A stretch of 64,000 nt of DNA from Gracilimonas sp034520725 (lineage in GTDB: Bacteria > Bacteroidota > Rhodothermia > Balneolales > Balneolaceae), in NCBI GenBank assembly GCA_034520725.1, contig JAXHNH010000012.1:21427-85426 (forward strand), read 5' to 3'. Each line of letters starts with the position of its first letter. Position 1 is the stretch's first letter. Below, one piece after another: positions 18,368-28,317 of the stretch. The position numbers and the translations under genes are program-made. The notes under the pieces were generated by a model. That model saw nothing but the letters and a program-made list of their open reading frames with translations, was not told the DNA's origin and ran no database searches.

Positions 18368-19672
18368 TCAATCTCCATATCTCTCCAAAATTATGGCATG
18401 CCCTTGCCCACCTGCAGCACAGGCAGAAACCAGGGCGTATTTTCCGTCATCTCGAATCAAGCGATTGGCAGCGGTGGTAACAAGCCGAACACCGGTGGCT
18501 CCAAATGGATGCCCTAAAGAAAGTGAGCCACCCAGTGTATTCAGCTTTTCCATTTTTATCTTGCCGACTTTTTTGTCTCTGTTCAGATTTTCTTTTGCAA
18601 AACTATCAGAATCCAAAGCAGCCAGAACGGATAGAACCTGTCCGGCAAAAGCCTCGTGCAATTCGATCACGTCTATGTCATTCAAGGTTAGGCTCATGGC
18701 ATCCAAAACTTTTGGGATGGCATAGGCCGGTCCCAGAAGCAACTCTTCACCCGGGTCCTGAGACACGAAGTTGTACTCACGTAAGTAAGCTTTAGGTTTT
18801 AGTCCCAGCTCCAGGGCCGTTTGTTCTTCCATGATGAAACTGGCTGAAGCTCCATCCGTTAAAAAAGAAGAATTACCTGCCGTCACGGTTCCGTGGGGTT
18901 TGATGAAAGCCGGTCGAAGTTTTGAAAGCTTCTCCATAGAAGTATCTGCGCGAAATCCGTTATCGTGTTTTACTACCTCAAATTCAGGAGGCAGTTTGGC
19001 AGGAATGAGTTCCTCATCAAGTAAACCCTCTTCTGTTGCCTTTGCCGCCAAGTGGTGGGAACGCATGGCGTATTCATCCTGATCATTCCGTGAAATTCCG
19101 AATCGGGCCGACATCCGGTCTGCACTTTCTCCCATAACCTCTCCGGTGGAGAATTCAGCAATGGCGGGTAACTCCGGAAGAAGATCCTTGAAACCCAATC
19201 CCTTGAAGAACTTCAGGAAATCTGTTGGTTTTTTATATTTCCTCGCTTCCAACACTTTTTGCCGAAACTTCTTTCTGAACCGGACCGGGATATCAGACAT
19301 GGTTTCGGTTCCCCCCGCCAGAATGATCTTAGCCTGACCGGTTCGAATCAGATCAACCCCGCTGGCAATGGCCTGATTGGATGAGATGCACGCCATAGTA
19401 GTTGTGAATGCGGGTACAGTGTCAGGAATGCCGGCTCCAAGAGCACTTTCCCGGGCTACATTGCTCGTTTTAACTTCCTGAATTACGGTACCCATGATGA
19501 CCCGGTCAATGTCTTTTGGGTCTACAGAATTACGTGCGATCAATCCATTGATAGCCATTCGCCCGAGGTCGTAGGCCATCATGTCATTATAATTGGTGCC
19601 GGACCTTTGAAAGGGAATGCGGCATCCATCCACAATGACAGCATTAAAAGAGTTGTTATTCGTGTTACTCAT
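18368..19672 (-). CDS. fadI: Acetyl-CoA C-acyltransferase (thiolase, FadI type)
   Basis: 434-residue thiolase that performs the last step of beta-oxidation. Active-site elements: FTTTMACISSNQAIASG with the acylated cysteine near residue 97, IELHEAFAGQVL, LGGSLSLGHPFGATGVR, and SACAAGGQGHAIILERYG with the second cysteine near the C-terminus. The family variant and length match FadI, the partner of FadJ. The frame is intact. The end lies about 60 bases before the sulfotransferase start. There is no obvious terminator between them, so fadI, the sulfotransferase and fadJ may share a transcript. Confidence 0.9.
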   Translation of the reverse strand: MSNTNNNSFNAVIVDGCRIPFQRSGTNYNDMMAYDLGRMAINGLIARNSVDPKDIDRVIMGTVIQEVKTSNVARESALGAGIPDTVPAFTTTMACISSNQAIASGVDLIRTGQAKIILAGGTETMSDIPVRFRKKFRQKVLEARKYKKPTDFLKFFKGLGFKDLLPELPAIAEFSTGEVMGESADRMSARFGISRNDQDEYAMRSHHLAAKATEEGLLDEELIPAKLPPEFEVVKHDNGFRADTSMEKLSKLRPAFIKPHGTVTAGNSSFLTDGASASFIMEEQTALELGLKPKAYLREYNFVSQDPGEELLLGPAYAIPKVLDAMSLTLNDIDVIELHEAFAGQVLSVLAALDSDSFAKENLNRDKKVGKIKMEKLNTLGGSLSLGHPFGATGVRLVTTAANRLIRDDGKYALVSACAAGGQGHAIILERYGD

Positions 19673-19842
19673 AAAATTCAGGATTTAGCAGGATGCTTAA
19701 TTTGTTTGCTTATCTGATGGTCATATAACAGACAGAATCAGTTACATAAGTTAACAGTGTTAACCAATAAATCAAGATGTAGCGTTATTTTTCTTTGTCT
19801 GTGTTTGAATTGTTCTTATATTTGTCGCCCTTCACACAAGTC

Positions 19843-19917
19843 GGGCGATTAGCTCAGTTGGTTTAGAGCACCTCGTTTACACCGAGGGGGTCGGGGGTTC
19901 GAGTCCCTCATCGCCCA
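19843..19917 (+). tRNA. tRNA-Val (anticodon TAC)
   Basis: 75-base cloverleaf. Acceptor stem GGGCGAT / ATCGCCC with discriminator A, D-arm AGCTCAGTTGGTTTAGAGC, anticodon stem CCTCG / CGAGG around the loop TTTACAC, giving anticodon TAC (valine), and T-arm GGGGG-TTCGAGT-CCCTC. CCA is not encoded. It is followed at once by a strong terminator. Confidence 0.95.
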
Positions 19918-19920
19918 CCG

Positions 19921-19957
19921 AAAAGCCAGTTAAGTCATTGATTTAACTGGCTTTTTT
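19921..19957 (+). terminator. Intrinsic terminator of tRNA-Val
   Basis: Stem AAAAGCCAGTTAA / TTTAACTGGCTTTT with a short loop, followed by a run of six T. It begins three bases after the tRNA. Just beyond, the hexamer GGTACA occurs twice within 16 bases (about 19975-19990). This may be a trace of a past integration next to the tRNA, but no integrase is present. Confidence 0.85.
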
Positions 19958-20096
19958 ATGTTTATGGTACAAAGTTTGGTACAAACAGCGAATTCAAAAT
20001 CAGTACTTTTCTGTGCGAGTAGATATTCTTTTATTAAAGGAGACTGCCTTTTTCTCTGACAATGTTTACAATCCTTAATTTATTGGGTACTAGTAT

Positions 20097-20969
20097 ATGG
20101 GGAGCCGATCTATAGTTTTTATGATATTGATTTTCATATTTCCTGCGAATTTATGTGGGCAAAATCCACAAGTTGATGACGGTGTTAGCAGATATAATGA
20201 AAACGGACTACAAATAACCTATGACAATTTCACAACAGATTTACTTATTATTACCGACACCTTGGGTATGGGAGTACAAAACCTGAATAAAGGAATACTA
20301 TTTTCTTTTGCTTCATTTGAGGGCACATTAGACAAAGAAAGTGAAAGTTATTCTTGGGGGTTTGTTTTTATATTTCATGGTGAAGAGAAATATTTCAATC
20401 AAAATGAGGGTATTATTCAGGTGCCCTTTTTAGCAGACTCAGAAAGATTTACTCAAGTAGCCGAATTGGAGACCGATAGCACCGATGGGTTTATTGAACA
20501 ATTGTTACATTTCGATGTAACAGAATACGAATGGGAAACTATTAAGAGTTCCAATAATACAAGATTTCGAATAGGTGGAAACGTAACAAAAATACCAGAT
20601 TTAATTTTAGATAAAATGTTGCTTATTAATGAAAAAGTATCAGAATATGAAACTAGTTTGGGGATAGGAAATAACCAACAAGTAAATCTATCTCCTTATG
20701 AATTATCTTGGGAAGGAGATATTGATCGCTCTTCAATGATTCAGCCTCTACCTGATAACCCAAACAATTCAGAAGGTGTAGTTACTGTAAGATTTGAGGT
20801 AAAACCAGATGGAACTGTAGGGCGAATAATTCCTCTTAGAAAAATGAATCCAGAGTTAGAAAGAGAGGTGACAAACACGCTAAGATCTTGGAAATTTTCT
20901 AGACTCCCAGGGGGAGTTCCACAACAAACTCAATGGGGTACGATTACTTTTAGGTTTGTAGTGCAATAG
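20097..20969 (+). CDS. Exported protein with TonB C-terminal domain
   Basis: 290-residue protein. It has an N-terminal cleavable-looking signal (SIVFMILIFIFPANLCG) and a C-terminal TonB-type domain (VVTVRFEVKPDGTVGRI then NTLRSWKFSR and GTITFRFVVQ). It has no proline-rich spacer and, after signal cleavage, no membrane anchor, so it is unlikely to be a working energy transducer for TonB receptors. The middle 170 residues match no family I know. The gene is clearly more AT-rich than its neighbours and follows a tRNA gene, which hints at acquisition. The start at 20097 has only a weak ribosome site. Confidence 0.65.
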   Translation: MGSRSIVFMILIFIFPANLCGQNPQVDDGVSRYNENGLQITYDNFTTDLLIITDTLGMGVQNLNKGILFSFASFEGTLDKESESYSWGFVFIFHGEEKYFNQNEGIIQVPFLADSERFTQVAELETDSTDGFIEQLLHFDVTEYEWETIKSSNNTRFRIGGNVTKIPDLILDKMLLINEKVSEYETSLGIGNNQQVNLSPYELSWEGDIDRSSMIQPLPDNPNNSEGVVTVRFEVKPDGTVGRIIPLRKMNPELEREVTNTLRSWKFSRLPGGVPQQTQWGTITFRFVVQ

Positions 20970-20991
20970 ACTTTAAATCTTAGGTCTAATT

Positions 20992-22186
20992 ATGCGAAAC
21001 AAGATATCGGTCAAATTAGTTAGCTTACCACGTATGATAAACCGCTCACTTGTTTATGTAGTTGTTCTTAGCTCAATTTCACTGTTGTTTATGGCGTGTG
21101 GTAATTCCCGGAATGCTGATCCGGTGATGTTTGAGGATGCTCGTAAAATTGAACTCAGCTATGTCAGGGAAGCCGAACTGATCCAGGATGAAAATTTCAG
21201 CATCGGATCATACGGTACGGTAAATGATATAGGTGCTGTGGCTTCAGACGAGGAAGGCAATGTCTTTGTTGTGAACGATTACAATAAAAAGATCGAGGTT
21301 TTTGATAGAACCGGTGATCAAATTGAGAGCCTGGGCGGAGTTGGGAGTGATCCGGGGGATTACCAAAACCCGACGTATCTGAAAGTTCAGGATGGTCACC
21401 TTTACACCTTTGATAATTCATTAAACAGGGCTTATAAATACGAGCTTCCGGGGCGTGAACTTAGGTCTGTGGCGGAACTTGAAAATGCCATTAGTCAGCT
21501 GAGCATCGACTCACTGAAATCGGCAAAATCCGTTAAATTGGAGGTGACCGCAGGTGGGAACTACCTTGTTGGTTTTCAGCTGGTGAAGAGTACAGAAGAC
21601 CGGCTGTTGATCTACTATAAGGTAGACGAAAACGGGAAGTATCCTGTCAGATCAAATGTTGTCTGTTAATAACCGAAATCTGCATGTTGACCGAGCGGTT
21701 GATCCCCCACTGATCATGATGCTACCATATGAACCTGAGGTTTTGGTTAAAACTGATTCCAAAGGCAGGATCTATAAAATAGATACCAACCATTTCCTGA
21801 TCACCATAATGGATAGCACGGGCACTGAAATTGAATCGAGGTACTATCCTTTTGAAAAACACAACCTCATTCGTTCTGAGGTGGTAGATCTTTACACGGA
21901 TACCTTCCGCCGCCGGGCCATAAGAAGAGTTTCTTTGCCAGATAAATGGCCGGCTCTTTCCCATGTTTTGATGGATGATCAGGATCGCTTGTGGGCTGCC
22001 TCCATCGTTTCGGATCCTGAGATCTATAAATGGTTTATTATTGCGCACTCCGGCGAGCCCCTAGCTACATTCACCCTTTCAAGAGATATTAGTATAGAAG
22101 CTGTGAAGGGTAATCAGGTTTATATCAAAACGTTTAATTCGGCTGAGTATTCCGATCAGGTTTTAAGATATACTTTAAAGTTTTAG
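20992..22186 (+). CDS. Lipoprotein with 6-bladed beta-propeller (one frameshift)
   Basis: Exported lipoprotein of about 398 residues. The signal ends in LLFMAC with a lipidation cysteine near residue 36. Propeller-type blades follow: GAVASDEEGNVFVVNDYNKK, IEVFDRTGDQIESLG, DPGDYQNPTYLKVQDGHLYT and, in the second half, HVLMDDQDRLWAAS. This is the 6-bladed (NHL/BF3164-like) family common in Bacteroidota. One extra T near 21640 splits the gene; removing it joins DENGK to ILSDQMLSVNNRN. The first 20 residues may be an over-long start, and the methionine at 21034 (MINRSLVY) is an alternative. Its substrate is unknown. It lies upstream of the galactan genes. Confidence 0.72.
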
Positions 22187-22275
22187 TTACCTTAAAAGCC
22201 ATATGTTTGTCTGAAATCATAGGCACGATTCAGGTCTCTATATTCATGTTAATCTAATACTCATTTCACTCTTTC

Positions 22276-24660
22276 ATGAAACAGATTCTAACTGCTCTGC
22301 TACTCGTTTCGGTTTTTCTGGTTGCCTGTAATTCAAGCTCTAAAGTTGAGACCATTCAAACGCAGTTCGATTTCAACACAGAATGGGAATTTGTTAAGAA
22401 TATGGATACCACTATAACGGATGAACTGATTGATCCAAATTCAGTGCAGTTCGATTGGGAGTCGGTTCGCTTGCCGCATACAGCGAATATTGAACCGCTG
22501 GTCATTCAGGATCAGCAGTGGCAGGGCGACAGTTTTTATCGAAAATTCTTTACGGTGGAACCGGAACTTGAAGGCAAGCACATTACCCTGAAGTTTGAAG
22601 GTGCCATGCACGAAGCTGACATCTTCCTGAACGGTGAAAAAGTTGGATACAATGCAGGCGGTTATCTGCCTTTTGTGGTGGATATTTCCAATGATGTAAA
22701 CTTCGGGGAAGAAAATGCCCTTCTGGTAAAACTGAATAATGAGGATAACTCTACTATCCCGCCCGGAAAAGCTCTTGAGGTGCTGGATTTCAACTATTAC
22801 GGAGGGATTTACCGGGATGTGTACCTGGTGGTCGAAGATAAACTTAGAATTCCTGACCCGATTGAAGCAAACCGGGTGGCTGCCGGTGGACTGCTGGTTT
22901 CATATGAAAATGTGTCTAATGAAGAGGCCACTGTTTCAGTTCAAACCGATATCGAAAATTCAAGAGCTGAATCAGCTGATGCCGGTTTAATATATATCCT
23001 GCAGGATGTTGACGGTAATACAGTAGCATTATCAGAAGCAATGGTGTCAGTCTCATCCGAGTCCAATATCCTTCACACTGAGAAATTATTGGTTCAGGAT
23101 CCGAACCTTTGGTCACCGGCAACACCAGATCTGTACACTCTTACGGTACAGCTTTATGACGGGGGTAAACTGATCGACAGTGAGCAACAGCGAATCGGGA
23201 TCAGAACCTTTGGCTTTGATGAGGACAATCAGTTTGTTCTGAATGGAGAGCGGTTATATTTGCGGGGTACGAATCGCCATCAGGATTACCCTTATATCGG
23301 CTATGCCCTCTCTGATGAAGCTCAGTACCGCGATGCCTACAAGATCAAGGAAGCCGGATTCAATTTCATAAGAATCGCTCATTATCCCCCGGATCCTGCT
23401 TTTCTGAAAGCCGCTGATGAACTGGGTCTATTGTTTATGGATGCTATTCCCGGCTGGCAGTATTATGAAGACGGCTTGTTTGCAGAACGTGCCCTGAATG
23501 ACGTTCGAAAAATGGTTCGCAGAGACCGTAACCACCCAAGCATTATTTTCTGGGAGGCCTCTCTGAATGAATCTGAGATGCCGGAGGAATTCATGGAGCA
23601 GGCTCATGCCACAGTCAAGGAAGAACTGCCGATAGAAGAAAATTACACGAGCGGCTGGATGGATTATGCTTATGATATATTCATTCCGGCGCGGCAGCAT
23701 TCACGTCCGCCTGCCTACTGGAGCGACTACGACAAGGACAAACCCCTATTCATTGCTGAGTACGGTGACTGGGAATATTATGCTCAAAACGCCGGGTTCA
23801 ATCAGAATGCCTTTGAGGATCTTCAGGAAGAAGAACGAACCTCGCGTCAATTAAGGGGGGATGGTCAGCGCAGGCTGGCACAACAGGCCCTTAATTTTCA
23901 GGAGGCCCACAACTCAAACCTGATGGGACATTCATTCGGTGATGCCAACTGGGTGATGTATGATTATAATCGCGGATATGCCCCTGATATTGAGTCTTCA
24001 GGGATCAGGGATATCTTTAGGATCCCGAAATTCGCGAACTACTTTTATGCGAGTCAGGCCGGACCTGAGTTAGAGGAAATGGATCCCGAATTCTATGGTC
24101 CGATGGTGTACATCGCCAATTATTGGTCAGATCCTGAATTTACAGATGTAAAGGTGTACAGTAATGCTGAGGAAGTTGCACTGTTCCTGAACGGTGAAGA
24201 AGTTGCCCGTCAGCAGCCGGATACAGATCGGGTTTCTACTGAATTGGATCATCCGCCTTTTAGTTTCAATGATCTGAAATTTGAGGCCGGGATCCTAAAA
24301 GCTGTAGCTTACATGGAAGGTGAACCTGTGGCTGAATTCGAACGGATCACCCCTGAGGAACCGTCAGAACTTGAAGTGAGCGTAGACTTAAGCGGTAAGG
24401 AGATCCAAAGCGGTAAGAATGACGTGGTGTTCATTTACGCCAACGTTGTCGATGAAAATGGCACGACTATCTGGGATGCTGAAACCGAGGTTGAGTTTAC
24501 ACTTGAAGGGGAAGGCGAGCTGATAGGTCACAATCCAATTGCTGCTGAAGCCGGAATCGCCACTGTACTATTCAGAGCCGGAGAGAATCCCGGTAACGTG
24601 ACGATCACAGCCTCTGCAAACGGACTGGAAGCCGGTTCAATCATATTAACCGTAAACTAA
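22276..24660 (+). CDS. GH2 beta-galactosidase (lipoprotein)
   Basis: 794-residue glycoside hydrolase family 2 enzyme. Lipoprotein signal (VFLVAC, Cys18). Next come the sugar-binding domain (FEGAMHEADIFLNGEKVGYN), the immunoglobulin-like domain, and the catalytic barrel with Glu432 in ASLNESEM as acid/base and Glu495 in FIAEYGDW as nucleophile. The C-terminal part adds a second sandwich domain (VKVYSNAEEVALFLNGEEV) and a bacterial Ig-like (Big_1 type) domain. Anchored outside the cytoplasm, it would release galactose from the ends of galacto-oligosaccharides. That fits the GH53 endo-galactanase encoded 8 bases downstream and the galactose genes after it. No frame error is seen. Confidence 0.9.
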   Translation: MKQILTALLLVSVFLVACNSSSKVETIQTQFDFNTEWEFVKNMDTTITDELIDPNSVQFDWESVRLPHTANIEPLVIQDQQWQGDSFYRKFFTVEPELEGKHITLKFEGAMHEADIFLNGEKVGYNAGGYLPFVVDISNDVNFGEENALLVKLNNEDNSTIPPGKALEVLDFNYYGGIYRDVYLVVEDKLRIPDPIEANRVAAGGLLVSYENVSNEEATVSVQTDIENSRAESADAGLIYILQDVDGNTVALSEAMVSVSSESNILHTEKLLVQDPNLWSPATPDLYTLTVQLYDGGKLIDSEQQRIGIRTFGFDEDNQFVLNGERLYLRGTNRHQDYPYIGYALSDEAQYRDAYKIKEAGFNFIRIAHYPPDPAFLKAADELGLLFMDAIPGWQYYEDGLFAERALNDVRKMVRRDRNHPSIIFWEASLNESEMPEEFMEQAHATVKEELPIEENYTSGWMDYAYDIFIPARQHSRPPAYWSDYDKDKPLFIAEYGDWEYYAQNAGFNQNAFEDLQEEERTSRQLRGDGQRRLAQQALNFQEAHNSNLMGHSFGDANWVMYDYNRGYAPDIESSGIRDIFRIPKFANYFYASQAGPELEEMDPEFYGPMVYIANYWSDPEFTDVKVYSNAEEVALFLNGEEVARQQPDTDRVSTELDHPPFSFNDLKFEAGILKAVAYMEGEPVAEFERITPEEPSELEVSVDLSGKEIQSGKNDVVFIYANVVDENGTTIWDAETEVEFTLEGEGELIGHNPIAAEAGIATVLFRAGENPGNVTITASANGLEAGSIILTVN

Positions 24661-24667
24661 TTTCACC

Positions 24668-25735
24668 ATGAAACTCAGATCATTTTTCAGCTTAGTAATT
24701 GTAATTCTAATCAGCCAAAATGCAATAGCACAGCCAACGGATTCAACCTCTTTTCATTTGAATTATGCAGTGGGAGCCGATCTTTCTTTCCTGAAAATGG
24801 CTGAGGAAAATGGAACCGAGTTCAAGGATAATGGTGTGGTAAAGCCGGGGCTGGATATTTTCAGGGATCATGGATATGACTGGATCAGACTGAGGTTGTT
24901 TCACTCTCCTGACCGGTTGCCTAACGATCTGGAATATACCATTGAGTTGGCACAGGAAGCACAAAAGCGTGGGATGAAGTTTCTGCTCGATTATCACTAT
25001 GCAGACAGTTGGGCAGATCCACAGCAACAGTGGATGCCGAAGGCATGGGAAGGATTGGAGTACGAGGCGCTCAGGGATTCTGTGTATGAATACACAAAAA
25101 GCACTATTGAAGCCTTTCGGGAAGCCGGAGTAATGCCGGAAATGGTGCAGATCGGCAATGAAATCCGAAACGGGATGATCTGGCCGGCGGGCCGACTCCC
25201 GGATAACTGGGATACTTTTGCCGGACTGCTTCAGGCAGGGATTGACGGTGTGGATGCCGGTCGCGGTCAGGAAATGCGTCCACAGATCATGGTTCATTAT
25301 GATAATGGCGCCGATGCTAAAGGAAACCGGGAATTCTACGACAACATTGAAAAATATGGCATTGAATTCGATATCATCGGCCTCTCCTACTACCCGTGGT
25401 GGCATGGAAATCTACTGGAGTTAAGAGAGAATCTGCTTTCCTTGATGAGACATTATGATGAGGATATAATCCTGGTGGAAACGGCTTACAATTGGCGACC
25501 TTCAGAGTATACTGAGGAAGGAGCATTGGCACCATGGCCGGAAACTCCCGAGGGGCAAAAAGATTTTCTGGAAACAGTTCACGAAACGCTCATCAACATA
25601 AACAGTTCGCGAATTAAGGGTATCTTTTGGTGGGAACCGGCGGTAACGGGTGGATTGCGTTCACGCGGTTATTTTGATGATGACGGCAACGCCCTCCCGG
25701 TTATAAATGTGTTCGATAAATACAAAAGGAATTAA
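24668..25735 (+). CDS. GH53 endo-beta-1,4-galactanase
   Basis: 355-residue secreted enzyme that cuts beta-1,4-galactan, as in type I arabinogalactan side chains of pectin. Sec signal MKLRSFFSLVIVILISQNAIA. The GH53 marks are GADLSFLKMAEENG, WIRLRLFHSP, LDYHYADSWADPQQQ, QIGNEIRNG with acid/base Glu165, and LVETAYNWRP with nucleophile Glu271. It starts 8 bases after the GH2 stop, so the two are translated together. Its products would feed the GH2 enzyme and then the GalK/GalT pathway. Confidence 0.92.
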   Translation: MKLRSFFSLVIVILISQNAIAQPTDSTSFHLNYAVGADLSFLKMAEENGTEFKDNGVVKPGLDIFRDHGYDWIRLRLFHSPDRLPNDLEYTIELAQEAQKRGMKFLLDYHYADSWADPQQQWMPKAWEGLEYEALRDSVYEYTKSTIEAFREAGVMPEMVQIGNEIRNGMIWPAGRLPDNWDTFAGLLQAGIDGVDAGRGQEMRPQIMVHYDNGADAKGNREFYDNIEKYGIEFDIIGLSYYPWWHGNLLELRENLLSLMRHYDEDIILVETAYNWRPSEYTEEGALAPWPETPEGQKDFLETVHETLININSSRIKGIFWWEPAVTGGLRSRGYFDDDGNALPVINVFDKYKRN

Positions 25736-25751
25736 GAGACGTATCAGTGGA

Positions 25752-26908
25752 ATGAATGATTTAGAAAACAAGATCAGAGAACAGTTCAGGAGATAAATAT
25801 AAAAGCGAACCGTTGATGATCGAGTCGCCGGGAAGGGTGAATTTGATCGGAGATCATACCGACTACAATGATGGTTTTGTACTGCCGGCTGCCATCGATA
25901 AAGTGATCGTTCTAGGTATAGGCAAAAATAAGCTTGGGAAGATCCGGGCGTTTTCAGCGGACATGAATGAATCGGTGGTGCTGGACCTGAATGACATGCA
26001 TAAAAGTGATAAGCACTGGGCCAACTACATAAAAGGCGTAGTGGCTGAACTTCAAAAAGAGAAATTCAAATTAAAAGGCTTTGATGTGGTCTTTGGTGGG
26101 AATATCCCGATCGGTGCCGGCTTGTCATCTTCAGCTGCTTTGGAAGGTGCGTTAACTGTAGGGCTTGATAAGCTATTCAAGCTTGGTATTGACCGAAAGA
26201 AAATGGCACGGATCGGACAGCTGACTGAGCACAATCATGTGGGAGTGAACTGTGGCATCATGGATCAGTTCATCAACCTGCATGGTGAGCCAGACAAGGC
26301 ATTGAAACTGGATTGCCGAACCCTCGATTATGAGCTCTATCCTTTTCATCAGGAAGACATTAAGATCGTTCTGTGTAACTCAAAAGTGAGCCATAATCTG
26401 GCCGAATCTTGAATACAACGTGAGACGTGCGCAATGTGAAGAGGAGTTAAGGTTTTGCAAAAGTATGATCCGAAAATTCGGAATCTTCGTGATGTGAGCA
26501 TGGATCTGCTGATGGAGCATCAGGAAAATGAATCCGGTGGTTTTTAAGCGCTGTAGATTCTGTGCTGGAAGAAAATGAAAGGGTTCACAAAGCTTGTGAA
26601 GACCTCAGCAAGGATGACCTTAGTTCATTTGGTCAGCGCCTGTTTGAGTCCCATGAAGGACTAAGCAAAGATTATGAGGTAAGCTGTGAGGAACTCGATA
26701 TCCTGGTTGAGCTAGCCAAAGGTCAGGACGGGCTGCTGGGTTGCCGCATGATGGGTGGTGGTTTCGGTGGCTGCACGATAAAACCTGGTGGAGAATGATC
26801 AGGTGAAGACCTTCAAAGAGTACATGTCGAAAGCGTATAAGGAACGTACAGGTATTGAAGCAGAAGATCTACATCACTCAGATAAACGGTGGCACGAGAA
26901 TTTTATAG
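25752..26908 (+). CDS. galK: Galactokinase (several frameshifts)
   Basis: Phosphorylates galactose to galactose 1-phosphate (GHMP kinase). Seen: ESPGRVNLIGDHTDYNDGFV (galactose signature), IPIGAGLSSSAALEGAL (ATP loop), CGIMDQFINLHG, and GCRMMGGGFGGCTI near the end. The start is MNDLENKIREQF at 25752. The frame breaks near 25790, 26411, 26455, 26540, 26565, 26783 and 26864. Repairs give KVSHNLAESEYNVRRAQCEE and a family-like end EIYITQINGGTRIL stopping at 26908. All key motifs survive, so the gene is probably intact in the organism. It stands between GH53 and galT in one operon. Confidence 0.85.
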
Positions 26909-26926
26909 CAACAGCAGGAGTTAACA

Positions 26927-27978
26927 ATGAAGTTAGATTTTACAAAACATCCGCACCGACGACAGAATTTATTGACCGGGGAATGGGTGCAGGTTTCGCC
27001 GCATCGAACCAAGCGTCCGTGGCAGGGGCAGGAAGAGGAGAACGGCTCACGATAAAAAACCTGAATACGATCCGAACTGTTATTTGTGTCCCGGCAACGA
27101 CCGGGCGGGTGATGCCAAGAATCCGGAGTACACCTCCACCTTTTCATTTGTGAATGATTTCAGTGCCTTGCTGCCGGATACTTCTAATGAGGAAGTGAAC
27201 GACAATGATCTTCTGATCGCGAAAGGGGAACGCGGTATCTGCAAGGTGATCTGCTTTTCACCACGGCATGATCTGACGCTTGCTGAAATGGAGTTGCCCC
27301 AGATTGAAAACGTGGTGGATCTGTGGATTGATGAATACAAAGAGCTTGGCGAAAAGGACTTCATCAATTACGTGCAGATCTTTGAAAACCGTGGTGAGGT
27401 GATGGGCAGCAGCAATCCCCATCCGCACGGACAGATATGGGCACAGGAAACCATCCCGGAAGAGCCGGCCAAAGAGCTGACACAATTCAAAGCTTACTAC
27501 AAGAAACATGGTCGCACGATACTTTCCGATTACCTGAAGCTTGAGCTGGACCGTAAAGGAAAGACTGGTGGTTGAAAACGATCACTTTGCCGTGGTGGTA
27601 CCCTTCTGGGCTTTTTGGCCATTTGAGACCCTGGTGATCAGTAAGCGGCCTTTTGCGCGCTTTACAGACATGACGGATGAAGAGCGAAAAGGCTTTAGCC
27701 GATATCGTGAAGAAGATCACCGTTAAGTACGATAACGTATTCAAGGTTTCCTTCCCTTATTCAGCCGGATTCAGACCCGGCGCCAACGGATGGCAAGGAC
27801 CATCCTGAGTGGCATTTCCATATGCACTTCTACCCGCCACTATTGCGGTCTGCTACCGATTAAAAAATTCAGGGTCGGGTATGAGATGCTGGCCAATTCC
27901 CAGCGGGATGTGACAGCCGAATTCAGTGCCGGATGGCTGAGAGAGTTGCCGGATGTGCATTACAAAAAGCGTGGGTGA
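26927..27978 (+). CDS. galT: Galactose-1-phosphate uridylyltransferase (several frameshifts)
   Basis: Second Leloir-pathway enzyme, exchanging UMP between UDP-glucose and galactose 1-phosphate. Start ATG 26927 with AGGAG seven bases upstream (MKLDFTKHPHRRQNLLTGEW). Family marks: SPHRTKRPWQGQ, NCYLCPGNDRAGD with the zinc cysteines, SSNPHPHGQIWA with the uridylylated histidine, and, after correction, PEWHFHMHFYPPLLRS with the second metal site. Breaks near 27050, 27560, 27675, 27775 and 27860 are single-base indels. It ends at 27978 (HYKKRG). No galE is found in the window. Confidence 0.85.
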
Positions 27979-28004
27979 TCTTCACGGACCAATGCAGCCA
28001 ATAT

Positions 28005-28042
28005 AAACGGTAGCGACGCGATTCATCGCGTCGCTACCGTTT
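28005..28042. repeat. Perfect 18-bp-arm palindrome (REP-like)
   Basis: Arms AAACGGTAGCGACGCGAT and its exact complement, separated by two bases, lie just downstream of galT. It is followed by TTTCGGG. The core shares the GGTAG / CGCGA plan with the hairpin at 17163-17208. It could end transcription in either direction or be a mobile palindromic repeat. A weaker imperfect palindrome lies at about 28132-28162 (CCATCTGACG / CGTCTGATGG). Confidence 0.75.
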
Positions 28043-28190
28043 CGGGTTATATGTTTGGCAATTATATCTTTAATGACACCCTCGCCCAGACCTGCCACTG
28101 TCGATTTACCCATTCATTTACGTTAAATTGGAAATCCATCTGACGGATCACTCGTCTGATGGATTGTTTGATCCTGCATCACTCCCCAAC

Positions 28191-28228
28191 AAAAAACGGT
28201 CTGACGGGCTTGGAGCCGTCAGACCGTT
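28191..28228 (-). terminator. Intrinsic terminator of the sugar symporter gene
   Basis: Perfect arms AACGGTCTGACGG (28195-28207) and CCGTCAGACCGTT (28216-28228) with an 8-base loop. On the minus strand the stem is followed by a run of U (AAAAAA at 28191-28196 on the plus strand), right for the symporter that ends at 28318. The stem core GTCTGACGG resembles that of the REP array at 43-44 kb. Confidence 0.75.
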
Positions 28229-28317
28229 AGAGAATTATCTTCATACAGATACCAACAAACAGCAGGGACACATTGCAATGCGTTCTTACTGTTTGAATAA
28301 TTGTTTGTTTAACCGTG

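Noticed and set aside
19843..20096. Integrated island at tRNA-Val
   Set aside because: There is a short GGTACA direct repeat downstream, but no integrase and no second copy of the tRNA 3' end in the window.
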